This document shows, in pieces, positions 42,421 to 55,341 of a DNA stretch of 64,000 nt. The stretch is from Isoetes taiwanensis (lineage: Eukaryota > Streptophyta > Lycopodiopsida > Isoetales > Isoetaceae): the NCBI GenBank assembly GCA_021234155.1, contig JAJEKV010000006.1:23911552-23975551 (forward strand). The letters are read 5' to 3'. A model generated the notes under the pieces. It was not told the origin of the DNA. It saw nothing but the letters and a program-made list of their open reading frames with translations, and made no database searches. The translations under genes were made by a program, and so were the position numbers. The first letter of the stretch is position 1, and the number at the start of each line of letters is the position of its first letter.

Positions 42421-45400
42421 AAGATTGATGAGCGGATTGGATCACTATAAACTTGAGGCGGAGTGTGTGTTTAGGAATTGATCCTATATAATTTAGTTTG
42501 TACTTTCGTTAATCATAACGCAGAAGCCTTGAGATTAGGATACTCTCATAACACGTAGTTATATCTGTCACAAAAATAAATTAATAACTTTCCAAAATGT
42601 TCTGACTTTACTATGGAAAAAAATAGATGGCACTTGGAGAAACACTTGTTTACGATGGAGAAACACTTGTTGTGAACATATAATCTCTTCTGCATGTTTT
42701 GCAATCTTCTACCACATCCTCAAGTTTTCTTCTCACAATAAGTTAATTAGATCTTTCAGCTTTCTTCTCACAATAAGTTAATTGGGCAAGGCGAATATTA
42801 TTTCCTGCATTTTTGCATGATTGTTGCATGAAAATATTTCTCTAAATGGTTTTACATGTACCACATAGTGTAGTAGTATATATAATACTATCTCACGGGC
42901 ATGGATTCCATTTCTCTCTCTTTTAAAATGTAATTTTAGACAGTTCTTTTAAGATAAAGGAAATTTCTAGGTAATATGTTGTTGCAAAGAGTGCCAATTT
43001 ATGTGCATATCTTGAAACATGCCATTCCAACATGCAAAAGGGTGTTTAAAAGACCATTCCAACATGAATTGCATGAAAGCAGTAAACTACCACCTCATAG
43101 ACACAACATGCATAAAGTACATGATCCCACCTCATAAATACAATATAAAGTTGAATTAGTTATTTTTGGTAGGCGTGCATTTTGGTGCCCGGCGTGGCAT
43201 CTGCCCGATAATCGCGGAATGGAAGTTGAAAGCTGCGCGTGGTGACCGTGCCGCGGGTTAGGAGCCCGACTTCCGGCTGACTAACCTAAAGGGCTTAGTG
43301 ACGAGTTAGGGTTTTACGGTCGCGCTGATTCGCCATGCGCTTGATTCTTCGGATCGCGGTTCTTTCGAACCCGGAGTGCTTGCCATCGCCACTTCTTCTT
43401 CCACGCAGATCGACGGTTTTTCACCATCGTTGCCATGCTTTAGAGCATTTTGGGGAAGCTCACGGTTTCCGATCCTCTTGTTTTCTCTGTTTTCTTCTCT
43501 GATTTTCTAGTTTTCTGTTTCGATCCAGCGCCCATTTTTTAGAAGAAATGCTTGCCATGGCCTTGTTCTTGACCCAATGCACTGCTAGTTGCATGAGTTT
43601 ACTTCTGCAGTGTAGTCTTCAAGAGAATTCCATCATGTTATGTAGGATATGTTAAAGGGGCGAAAAATCTTTATGAAACCTTGCGGATCTTGTAAGAATC
43701 TTTATGCAAGTGCAGCGCCAAATGCCTGTAAATTTGTTGGATGCAGAAAGAAAAAAAGATCTAACTTCTATATTGTAGGGAATGGAGGTTGGGGCCTCCA
43801 TTCCGGTTTTAGGGTGACCCGCTCCCGTAGCCCGGTCGCGAGGACTACTGAAACCGAATAAGAGCCTAACCTCGACTATAACTATGCATAAAGTACATGA
43901 TCATGGTTAATAATCATGTCTGTTCCATGTTCAAACACTATGGTGACTAATTTGTCCAAGTTAGCTAATTTGACCAAAGTTCTCTAGGTGTAAACATCTG
44001 AGGTATATCCATGCCATCATCATGTTTTGAAGCCCCATTACCCCTATCAGGCTTTGGATTTTGAATATAAGCTAATGAATAGAATGAGATAGGTGGAATG
44101 GTAGATGAATGAATAGATAGATGGTGAATGAGATAGAATAATGAATAATGGTATTTGTCAAATTCTATATTTTGCCAAATTAGGAGACCCTTGATTTTTT
44201 TGTAGTAGCAAATGTGGAAAAAGATAAGTGAGCAATTTTTAGGCATTAGATCTCAGATTTTTGCCAGATTTATAGCAAAGCTCACAAGCCATTTAGGCAA
44301 TTTAAGCCATGTTGTTATCATTGATTATTAATAATTTGGAAGCAACGAAAAAGTCATTTATTCTTTTTCATAGTAAAATAATTTTGTTAGTGGGGTACTA
44401 CAAAAACTACAGGTTTGCCCAATCCAAAAACAAGCGACTATGTAATGTTTTGTGCTTAGTTACATTTTATTTGAAGAGATAACCTAAGGCTCTCGCACAA
44501 GATGTGGTTAATTAGAAACCCTTACACGTGATTAGGGAGTGCCAAGGCAATTATGTATCTTCAGGAGTGCCAGACAATACATATCTTCAATTTATTAGGT
44601 TGTGTGATATATTGTTGTTGCACTTACATGCATTACCCGATCCACTTCCATTTACCTACTACTCTACTATTATGTGGTGCACCAAGAATTTTTTGAATCA
44701 ATGGTATTCAATGGGCGTGGCATTCAAGCCTATTTGGTTTTTATTTGTGAAAACATGCTTGAACCTTTTTTATTTGTTTGCTTTGTACACCTAAAGAAAC
44801 AAATTAAACCATAGAATGAATCTAGTTTAGAGAGTTAAAGAGCTAAAGGTAAACCATAGGATAAAGCTGGTTTAAAGTGGTAGTGGTGTGGTTTATTATT
44901 GGGTATGAACTTTCTGAAATGGCCATCATTTTCCTTTAAGCGAGTAATAAATGTCATTGGCCTGGCATTTAACATCGTAGCAAGAGAAAGAACAACTATT
45001 CAACGCTCCGGTGACATAGGATGTAGTTTGTAGCCCAAAAAAGGGAGATCACCAGCCCTCGTGTTATGGATAGTTGTGCATGCGGTAAGTACTTTTGAAT
45101 TCCACCATAATAAGCGCAATCTAATTAGCCGCACACCTCAATCTGAGACCATGCCAATGAATCCGCCAATGAATGAAACTCCGGCATGTGTCACTTAGGC
45201 TGGTTTAGCTCTAGCGACATGACATGAGATTTGGAAGCGTTTTCTGACCCTTCTTGGAGTTACCCGATTGAGTTATGTTGTTTGTTGTTCTTTGGAGTTT
45301 CTTGATTGATTACGCTCTTTGTTGTTCTTGATGGAGTTTACGTGCATTGTTCTTATATGAAGTTTGTTGGATTTATGGAGTTTTGTGTGAGTTTCTTGAG

Positions 45401-46829
45401 GTTTGATGGAAATTTCTAGATCTAGCTTGGTCTATCATTCTTCGTCCCGATTTCTTAGTTCCATTCAAAGATTTTTAACTTCTTAAGATGCTTTGTTTCT
45501 TTTGTTGTGGATTTTTCTATGCATTGTTGATTTTTTTTATATCAGTTTCCTTTTTTTTATATTTTTTTCCCACATGTAGTGCAATGAGGCGGATGAAAGC
45601 AATACAAAAAGTATTTGGTTATCTAAACTTTTAGAGGCATGTGGCTCTCTTCCGGTCCATCAAGTTGTTGTGAAAAACTTTGTTCTTATTATGTTTGAAA
45701 GTAGTGATCACGATGGACTCTTTGGTATCAAGAGGGATTGATCCCGCTTGGTGGGGAGTATATGATGTATCGATTATTTCCTCTCTTGGTTTTACGGATA
45801 TGGTTGTACATTAAAGATGCCTTGTTGGTTCTCGTGCCTAATCTTCCTCGATCTAATATCAATTTCTAGTTGCAGTTACCCAAGCTGGTGCTGAGGATTC
45901 ATATCTCACATTCCATCATGGCTTGATCAGAGGATTTGTGACTCAATGCCGGTGGATTCGGCTTTGCGAGATTGTATAGTGGTGAAAAGTGGGCCTTGGT
46001 ATAAAATTTGGATCTTAAGCTTGAATGGTCGATGCTCCCGTCTGTTTCACGACAAGGGAGAGCTTTTACTAGCTTTAGCCGAGGAGGCACATGGAGCATG
46101 TTCAACCTTCTTCTGAGCTCAAGCTCCGGATTTATTTACTTCTTCGTCTATTCACTCGATCAACCTTTACCGTTGTGTTGCCTCCTCATCCATGGAAGAT
46201 GCTTGAATTCGGTTCGACGATTAATGCGTCTTTAGCCATCATGCATTGCACAGTTCATTCTTCTCTCCATGTTGATGCTCTTCCTCTCATGTTTAGAGGT
46301 TGTTATGGTACGATGGTCCACAAATGTACGTGCGCCAAAGGCATGTCAGATTGGAACAAGTGACGGGAAGAGAAGTCGTTATGTCATCTCACCGGGCTAT
46401 CCTTCGTTCACCATTGATGGCATGATAAATTTGATAATACGGTGATGATCATCTCGATGTAGTAGACCGTTGATTGTGATAAAGAGACATTAAGCGCCTC
46501 AAAGGTGGCACAAGAATTTGTGAAGTATATCTTGTGTAATAGGTGGTTTTGCTTAGTGGACTATTTAGTCCTCCTGGGTTTTGAGTCCCATGTCACGAGG
46601 TCCTTATATGTATGGAACTGCGATAATAGATTATGTGCTTCAAAAAGAAAAAAAAAATGATTAGAATAAAATAAGAAAACAAAATAATGAACAAAATGGC
46701 TAAAACAAAGAAAATAAATAAAATGGTGGGTGGCACGATCACGAGAAAAACTGCTTGCCATTCTTCTTCTTAACTGGTTTAAAACCATAGAGCATGCCAT
46801 TAATTTGGTGAAGGGATTTCTTTGATTGG
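42421..46829. other. Intergenic; a GC-richer patch and no identified gene
   Basis: 43180-43870 is GC-richer and CT-rich like a 5'-UTR, and includes a perfect hairpin GGAATGGAGG-TTGGGG-CCTCCATTCC (43779-43804). Frames at 43649-43861 (basic, MLKGRKIFMKPCGSCKNL) and 46091-46363 are short and unidentified. A protein-like phrase GLFGIKR.IDPAWWGVYDVS lies near 45720-45780 but is broken. Confidence 0.3.
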
Positions 46830-48180
46830 ATTTCTAGACTTGCCTTTACTATAGGTGTTTTGATGGGTCTAGATTTACTTTGAAGTCATTAGTAAGGCAA
46901 AGAAAGTTTAGGTTTAGCTTTTAGGATTGAACATGATGCGGCAAATAACTATGATTATGAAATTGTCATAGTAAGCGAGAAAAAGGTGTATATATATTTG
47001 TGTCCATGATTTGCTATTAGAGGTGCACAAGAAATTTATAATATGATAAATGTTCATTTGACAATTGAGAGTGATGGATCGTTTGGAGTTTCTGTTATAC
47101 AATGGAGGACAAATAAAGCTGAATTTTAACTTGTGTCAAATTCGATATAGCAGCCATTTTAAACTTGTATAGAGTTATTAGGAAGATTTTTAAAAACTTG
47201 TACACATAAAATTTATAGGAAGATTTTTCTTGTCACATATATAAGTAGATATGTTAAATACATTACCCAGAAAGAATCACGCAAAACAATTGATTTATCT
47301 GGTGAATTGACAGCGAGATATAGTTTATATGTTGTTTTCGCGTTTGTTTGTTAGTTTCTTTTTGACAATGTATTTTCTTCTAGGCATGGTATATGAAGAC
47401 TAGAGTTGGAACGGTTGAAGGTGGGGAAGACTTGAATGCGAGATGTGCAATAGAAGTGTGAGTGTTCCTTGATGTCGTATGTTCTTGTTGTGTACCACTC
47501 AGGAAGTTGGGAAACTTGATACAAGAGCATAGAAGCACGAAGGCATATCAAAGTAAGTTTTTATTGTAATCTTTTTTATGTTTGTTTGAAGCCCGAGTTG
47601 ATATGATGATGATGAGTTTACAGGATCTTGTGTTTAGTGTGCATTTGGGAAATATTAGATTTTTATCTTATATGTTTTTAATTCATATGTAGAATTAAAA
47701 TATGACATGAAGTGCTATTGCCTTCTTAATTAAGTATAACATAGAGTCCCTGTGCGGGGGTGCACCTAATGTAAGTCTTATGGCATGTGTGTGCATGGTT
47801 TAAGAGAATTAACCCTTATATGGAAATTTCCTAGAAAATATACCTCATATTTTATGTAAGCCCTACCATATTTCTCTTATATATACACGAATTCAAGCAA
47901 GAAAAATGCCCTCCCATATATGGAGTATGGTTTGGCCCTAAACAAAGCCTCGGTACACTCACATGTTTTTCTACGGTTTTACTAATTGCACCCCGGGCTA
48001 TTGCCGCACATTACAAGCGCCATAAATCCTACTGCTTGGGCGGGGACCCGCAATGCTACATCATTATCTACGTCTAAGAAAAGCGTGGGCTCATTGCCTC
48101 CATTGCCTTACGAGTGCCCATGTCTTAATTGAAATAGAAGCGAGATGGATTAGGGGCTCCGTAATCGAAATACAACATGT
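46830..48180 (+). repeat. Dispersed repeat, copy B
   Basis: Text matching copy A parts 1 and 2 in order (46945-47560 with 3541-4020 plus 6586-6650; 47630-48170 with 8260-8640), but lacking the hAT element and the 7-8 kb insertion. The reading frames are ruined by short indels. It shows one empty site for the hAT insertion near 47500 (GTGTACCACTCAGGAAGTTG). Confidence 0.65.
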
Positions 48181-49140
48181 CATTTAGCAGTGAAAGTTTC
48201 TTTGATTGCAATTCTAGACTTGCCCTTTATAGAGTGCTGTGATAGGTCTAGATTTGCTAGGAGTCGATAGTAAAAGAAAAGAAGTTGAGTTTAAGCGTTT
48301 AGGATTGAACCACGATCTAGCTAATGAAGCTATGCTTATGAGGGTGTCATAGTAAGCGAGAGAAGGTTGTGGTTATATTTGTGTCCCAGGTTTGCTATTA
48401 GAAGTGCACAAGGGGTATAATATGATAGTGTCCATTTGACAATTGAGTGATGGATCGTTTGAGTTCATTATACAATGAGAGGACAAGTAAAAGCTAGGGT
48501 ATAACTTATATCAAATTTGGTAGAAGTCCATTTTAGATCGTATATGGAGTTATGGGGAAGATTCTCTTATGCATATAAGATTATGTTAAAAGCCATTGCA
48601 GAAAGAATCGTGAACCTTGAGAAAGAGTCGTGAGAACCTTGCAGAGTGGTTTATCTGGTGTCGATAATGAATGTAAGTTTATGTTTTGTTCTTTTGTTTG
48701 TTCGTTTCTTTTTGATAATGTATTTTCTTCTAGGCATGATATGTGGAAGTAGAGTTGGATTGGATGCAGTCAATTCTTGGTTGAAGAAGCTGATGGGAAG
48801 ACTTTAGATCTTGGAGATGTGCAATAAAAAGGTGGCGAGTGTCCTTGTTCATATGTTCTTGGTAGTGTACCTCCATAAGTTAGGAAAACTTGTTCAAGGC
48901 ATGAAGCATGAGGCATATCAAAAGTAAAGTTTATTATAATCATTTCTATGTTTTTTTGTTTTGAATGTTTTTAATGTTTAGTATGTTGCTGGCTAGTGTA
49001 CCTCTGAGGTTGGAAACTTGTTATAAGGCACAAAAGCACGAAAGGCATATCAAGTAAGTTTATTGTAATCATTTTATGTTTTGTTTAAATATTTCTAATA
49101 TTTACTAATGTAGTCGGCCAGTAAGTTGCGAGGAACATAA
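48181..49140 (+). repeat. Dispersed repeat, copy C (tandem to B)
   Basis: Starts again at the text TTCTTTGATTGCAATTCTAGA that opens copy B (about 46818) and runs through the exon block, including both versions of the duplicated exon (about 48860-48920 and 48985-49060). It sits head to tail with copy B, about 1.36 kb on. Confidence 0.65.
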
Positions 49141-52100
49141 GATCTGATTTTTCTTGTGGGGATCAAACTGTTGCTTGTTGTAGATGTTATTGCCTTTTGT
49201 TGGATTTGGATGAGTGGTTATTTTTTTCTTAGGATGTCACAGCCATGGATTTTTATAGCTTTCACTTTGAGTCATATAAATGGAGGGTAGTAGATAATAA
49301 AATGATATTGTCTACCCTTTTTAAATGAGAGGAAGTGTATATGAACTTTAGAATTGAATCTCATTGTTTTTGTATTGTCCTGTGTGGCGTTGGACATCAT
49401 AATAAAGAGGGCGATAATGTATGTCTAGTGTTGACTTACTTTCTGGAATTGAACATATGCAATATAGAAATTGTAATTGTTTCCAAGTTTTTATAGCGAC
49501 TAATTGTAATCAAATGAAAGCAAAAGCCGAGATTCTATAGTTGCAAAGGAAAGTAGAAACTCAGTCCATCCCTCCCGTTATTGGATGAATATATGGAGCA
49601 GATCGATGTATGATCGCTGCAGTTCTTGGGGCCCTCCTGTTGGGGAGTCCCCTCCCTGCATTTGCAAAATGGAGTCTTAATTACCTTATACCCATATATG
49701 ATAACATAACCATAGTAACAACAGTTGTACATTTCCCATTGGGTTTCATCATCTACATGCAAAAGTAAAACAAATGTAGATTATGTTGGCATCGAATGGA
49801 AGCTTTAATAAAGGATGTTAGCGGATTCATTACCAGGCCAATGCCCGTTGGCCATAGGTAGATAGATATTTGTTTTAGCGTCTGCATTGCATTTGAGTGC
49901 TTCTTTAAATAGTTATTTTAATGCTTCTTGGATAGAGTATTTTAATGACTCTATACAAGGAGATATATAAGTAGAAGCGTGCAAATCCGAGCCAATCTTG
50001 CTACTCTTTCAGGCGAATGCCTTCAAGCATCGTATGAGAACAAAATGGATTTTGCTTAGTAGCGATAAGAGCTGACCCTAAAGTTTTCACCGCTGAGTTC
50101 CTTGGAGACAGAGAATCATATATTTTCTTATTTAGTGGAAGTTCGTAATAGAAGAGGCCAGGGTATCTATGTAGAATATAGTGTTAAGGCTTGGGAATAT
50201 GGTGTTAACTTTAGTTCACTCAGCAATAGTATGTTAGTGCTTTGCAGTGGCTTGTGGCGGGTGGGTGGTGTTGGAAGTATGGTTGTAAAACTTTTGCTTG
50301 CAATGACATGTGCAATTTAAGCTTGTCCCGGCACGTTAATTGACCGTTTTTTCAGCAATAGGTGAAGAGATAATGCATAGTTGTTAGTTATAACAACAAG
50401 AGCGTTCCTTATAGGATATTTATCATCGGGCTTGATAGATTGCTTAAGTTGTTCATATTAATTGTTCAATAGCCAAAGTTCTTATAATTTCAGAAATTTT
50501 GTTCGCACATCATTCTAGGCCGTTGTTAAAACTTGAGATTTTATGTTTTTGAGATTTTATCAACATTTATCTCGAGAAGATGTAATACATCTCGAGAATA
50601 CATTAATGGTCCCTATTTATGCAGAGAATTACATGTTCTATCATGCATCACGTATCCCATTGTAGTTGCCTTGCTGTTGGATACATAGTAGTTGCCTTGC
50701 AGCTATTACATCTATACAAACCATTGTATTTCTCTTATCGTGAATAGAATGAGAATATGATTTTATAGATCCGCAGGAATGGCTGGCCTGGGGACCCAAG
50801 TGAGAGGAAGCGTGAGTATTACTGCGAGGGATTAAAAACCTGGAGCCCAGAAGGTTTTGAGGGAAAACCTTAGTAGCAATAAGGATCTTGCGACATCTTT
50901 GCGGTTATGTACGCATCACCAAAATGCGGTGAGGTTATTAACCGGATAGGGGGCATAGGTCGTATCATTACCTCCGGATAAATTTAACAAGCCTCTGGTA
51001 GTGCTTTCATTAGCTCATGCAAGGCGATGAGACTGTAACGAAACCTCTAGAGCCGGATATATCTTGATGCGAACGAGCACAGGCGTGACTTTCATCCTCA
51101 ATGGCACCGATGGCAGCGGCGGACTACGTCCTCGCGTGGCTCCGGGTATCTCCTGTCTCAATTCACGGTGAATTGTGCACTGTCTTGAAGATAGAGCAAT
51201 CACTCTGCGCTTTTCATGGGTAGATGGAGTGCTGGTGGTGTGGGCCCTCGTGGTATGGGATTGGCACCTGGCGTAGATAATTTTGCCACCTGACGTGTGA
51301 GGGCCTCATCCCAAGCTTGGCCATGAAGCAAACATCCAGAAATCTTGCTTCAAAGCGGTAGCGTTCCCCGCCGGTGTATGCTTAGTCCACATCTGTGTGC
51401 CTTGCACATTCCATAGCGGGCTCCTTTGGGCTTGTAACCGTAGGCTTTTGGTGTCAGCTACTTGGAGCCCACATCGCCAACTGCCAAAAGCAAGGTTGGA
51501 AGTGATAGAGACTTCATCCATAGCTACCACCTTAAGGAAGTAAATAATGTAAGCGTTCAGTAGCATGACTCGTAATGGAAAGGAAGCACATGTCACGGGG
51601 CAAGATGGAGTATGGGACCGTGGACTTCCTCCCGGTCTTGGGGCCAAAGAGGCTATTCTATTTTTGCTCTAGATGGATTTCAAGTGGTGAGGAATATCAT
51701 GGCCCCATACGCCCCATAGAGGAGGACGGTTCAACCAAGAATACGAACAAGTGCTGGTGACCCCCATGCATACGGCCTTGTGTTGTTTTGCATTGCATCA
51801 CGGGGCTTTCCGACTGCGGTGACCCGTGGCACGATGGATGCATCCCGGTGTGTGGTAGTAGAAACTCAATGCCAAATACTTATAAAGTACGAGCCACCTC
51901 CACTGCACGTCACGAGTAAGGAGTGGGCGGGGAAAGATGTGAGTGCAGGATAGTGGGATAGCGACACCCTTGTCTTGTAAAGTTAACTTTCATGCAGTGG
52001 AGTGGCGAGAAAGTGTCCATCGAGGTAGCGTTACATGTCCTCAGAGGTATATGCGAGAAAGGTCAACATCGCTCGTATATATGAGTTGCGGATTATAGTG

Positions 52101-53499
52101 CATCAGCCCGGCCTCGGTGCTCGGTAGCCATTCTTCTAGCTGGTGTCTTCACAAGCCGATGGGGATGGGGCGGCAGGCACTGATACTGCTGGCAGACTCC
52201 CCGGCGGTGTGAGGCGGCCGGGCAAACCTGCATTATAGTACGTATATAGCATTATGCAGTCGGCGGGGTCCCTAGGCTGATATGATGCGTCACAGCTTAT
52301 CCGGGGGCGTATTCAAGAAGCCTTCGCGAAATCCATAAACCTTGATCTGATTCTTGCGTTGATTCCGGCTATCACTCTATAGTGTTCACAGTGAAGATAT
52401 GGTCAATAGTAGAATCTCAGAGGCGGAAGCTACTGTACGTGAGCAGCACTTCTCCATCCTCACGCCTACAAAGTGTCGGTCATTTGCTCAAGAATCCGGC
52501 AAAACAACTTGGCAAAAGGCAGGCGTCATAATGAGTGCGATAGTTGGGCTGCGTAGGGTCCCTGCTTTGTATATGGGCACAACTCTTGGTAGTCCGGTCT
52601 TGGGAGGCCTTCTTGCAATACTTTTGTTGAAAGTCTTTGTGAAGCAGAAACCATTGGGGGCCGACCCACTTGAAGCTTCACGCACGCATACCATCCATCT
52701 GGCGCCTTCCGTTAGCGGCGTTGCGGTATTATGACATCCCCTTGATGTGGCGGTGCTGAGCACATGCGGAGAATGCTTGGTGCGGCTTCCATTGGGTCAT
52801 ACGAACTGCGCAAGAGTATCTTGCTCGTCGGAAGAGAGTGCCTAAAGCCTCCATTTAGACCTTTCCATACCCATGGCATGCATTGGGCTATGCATGCTCA
52901 TTGAAATGATGCAAATTTAGTGTTATTGAACAAACTTGAACCTTGCTCTTTATTATATGCACAAATCTATCTTAACATGAAGTCACTTGACCAGTCATTA
53001 CAAAAATTGCATCTTTCATGTGGAAAGGTATCTTCGAATTAAAAACTATTGTCTTGATTGTTCTTAAAAGTGGATGTTACAAATGCATAGGATTAGCGGT
53101 TGCATGAAGGAATTTTCTAGCAAAGCAAACAAAGCTGAGAAATTTCTTGGAAGGAAACAATATATGAAGAAGCTTGTTTGAGAATAACCTATCTCTTGTG
53201 TATTACAACTATGCGTAACTCACGAGTAGGTTCTTCGGACACATGTTCAAATAAGCGTATTACCACTATATATCTTTCTATTGCATCGGCCCTTCATGTT
53301 GGACCTATTGAAGAAATGTCAAGGGACATGGATTCGCCGACCTTTACTATTAGGCTACCCATTCTTAAGTAGTTCATTCATAGTTCTTATTATGGGTTTG
53401 TCATTGAAGCACATTACATTGCACCAAGTTATAATTGCAAATTTGTTTTTAAAGACCCTTAATACGCTATGCATTGTCATAGCAACTTACCACAAAGTA
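49141..53499. other. Intergenic; GC-richer block 51.0-52.8 kb without identified gene
   Basis: Open frames at 51306-51647 (minus) and 52399-52734 (plus; contains a hydrophobic LGSPVLGGLLAILLLKVFV stretch that could be membrane-spanning) are the most gene-like, but neither has a family signature and they are flanked by broken text. Nothing is recognised at 49.1-51.0 kb. Confidence 0.3.
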
Positions 53500-54510
53500 A
53501 ACCATCACGACATATAACAAAGCTACTCTTTCTCACTTTGACGAGGGTCGCTAAACTAGACACGATGTTGGACGCAACTCACGATAACAAGTTTATTCCG
53601 GTTTACAAATTCTTTGACGTGCTATATTTGGATGCCTCAATGCGACTTAGCGAAGCTATTCGTGCAAATCCTCATAAATTAAACATTAGATGTAATTCTA
53701 ATATAAAGAGATGAAGCGAGCAAAGTTACCCGTCCTTTGCCTTTCGTTTGGAAACACTCCATGCGAGACAATAACCTCCTTCATAACGCATTCGAGCAAC
53801 ATGCTTGTGTATGAAATCCGCGGTAGCAGGAATATAGGTATGTATGGTCGACTAAAAGCTTGAAAGCTAAACGATGACGCAGTAACAATCCATGGTAGCC
53901 ATTCACGAAGGTCCCCTCACTAGTAGCCTTTTATTTTTGCCGGTGTGCGTGTATTTACTTTGCCTCTTCAGCATTGCTTAATGTTGTGCAATGTCATTGC
54001 TTTATATTCTTGTTGTAGGCTTTGATGGTGTGATTTGGTTTAGCAATACTAGAACAAATTTTTTGTTTATGTTTTGTCCATGCGCCAATTCATCCAACAG
54101 TCCATTGACTTGGTCTCTTGGCAGCCAGCAGCATAGACATCATGGGTGTTAGGATGCTTAATGAGGATTATTGTCAAGAATTATATGAAAATGAATGCCC
54201 TATCTTTCCAGGACCTAAGCCTCTACCATTGGAGAATACAGCTCTATCAGGTGGAGAATACAATATAGCGTCGGATGCAGTTCACAACAAATTTTAAACC
54301 TGTGCATTCTTGGTCTTTTGCCTCTAATTTGAGATTTAGTAGATTTGCTTCACTGTAATATTGATAAAGAACAGTTAGGTATGTTTTTTAAGGTAAGAGG
54401 GATCAAAATGGTTTCATAATCACTGCTCAACAAATATTAAGGAGCACCATTGTTATCACACATATAAGCATTTCCACACTTTTATCAATATGTCATATAC
54501 ATATGGATGC
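53500..54510. repeat. Direct repeat partner of 11450-12430
   Basis: The same blocks in the same order and orientation as the copy at 11.5-12.4 kb, with numerous short deletions. The element's first block (CAACACC.AAAGTAA.CCACATG) appears again at 54575-54600, suggesting a partial tandem copy. Confidence 0.65.
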
Positions 54511-55077
54511 CAATTACTGCACTGCAGGTAACACACTATCCTAAAGATATTATAATAATATGCAACAACACCTAAAGTAAACCACATGCAGCACAACAAG
54601 TTAATCTCCTATCAAAATTCCATGATCTAACAGCATAACACCAAAGAGAAACCGGCCTAGAGCACTGTAATAATCCAGCGGATAAGGTGCAATAATAAGC
54701 AGATGCCCTTTTAGAATTATGCATGAGATATGCAAAGTCGAAATCCAGGTCTAGCTTGACCTAGATAGCTTTTGTCTTTGTCCATTTCTTTTGCACATGC
54801 TCCTCTGCATCAAGCAGGAATGGTTTGCCTCGGTTCAGAAAGCATCCAGTTGATGGTAAGCCTCACTCTAACCATTTCATGAATCACCAGAATGCATGTC
54901 AACAAACATGCGGCTTTATTGGAAGCAGTCAGCAAAGCATTTGGTTCAATTGTCATGGTTCTACAATAAAATGGCTTAATGTTCTACTGCCAAAATGTTG
55001 AAAAGCAAATGGTTGCAGAGTTCTACTACCTTGAACATGCCTCGTTGAGTCCTGCTGTGAAACCAAAAAACAGGTTG

Positions 55078-55341
55078 AATGTTTAAAAGACTAAAGTTTC
55101 TGGTGATCATAAATAAATATAAAACACACAAGTGGGATACAATGCACATGGATGTCCACGGAACCACTTCACATCATATAGGATCTTGCATAAACGAAAA
55201 GCTATTCTGCACTCTGGAACCATAAGCTTATGTTGAATGTTTAAAAGGCCGAAGTTTTCAAGTGATCATAAATAAACATAGAACTTACAATTAGGATTAC
55301 CTGTGCATGGATGTCCACGGAACCACTTCACATCATATGAG
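55078..55341. repeat. Tandem duplication, period about 158 bp
   Basis: GAATGTTTAAAAG..GAAGTTT and GTGATCATAAATAAA through GCATGGATGTCCACGGAACC and ACTTCACATCATAT occur at 55078-55181 and 55236-55341. The second half is almost identical and the first half is diverged. Confidence 0.75.
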
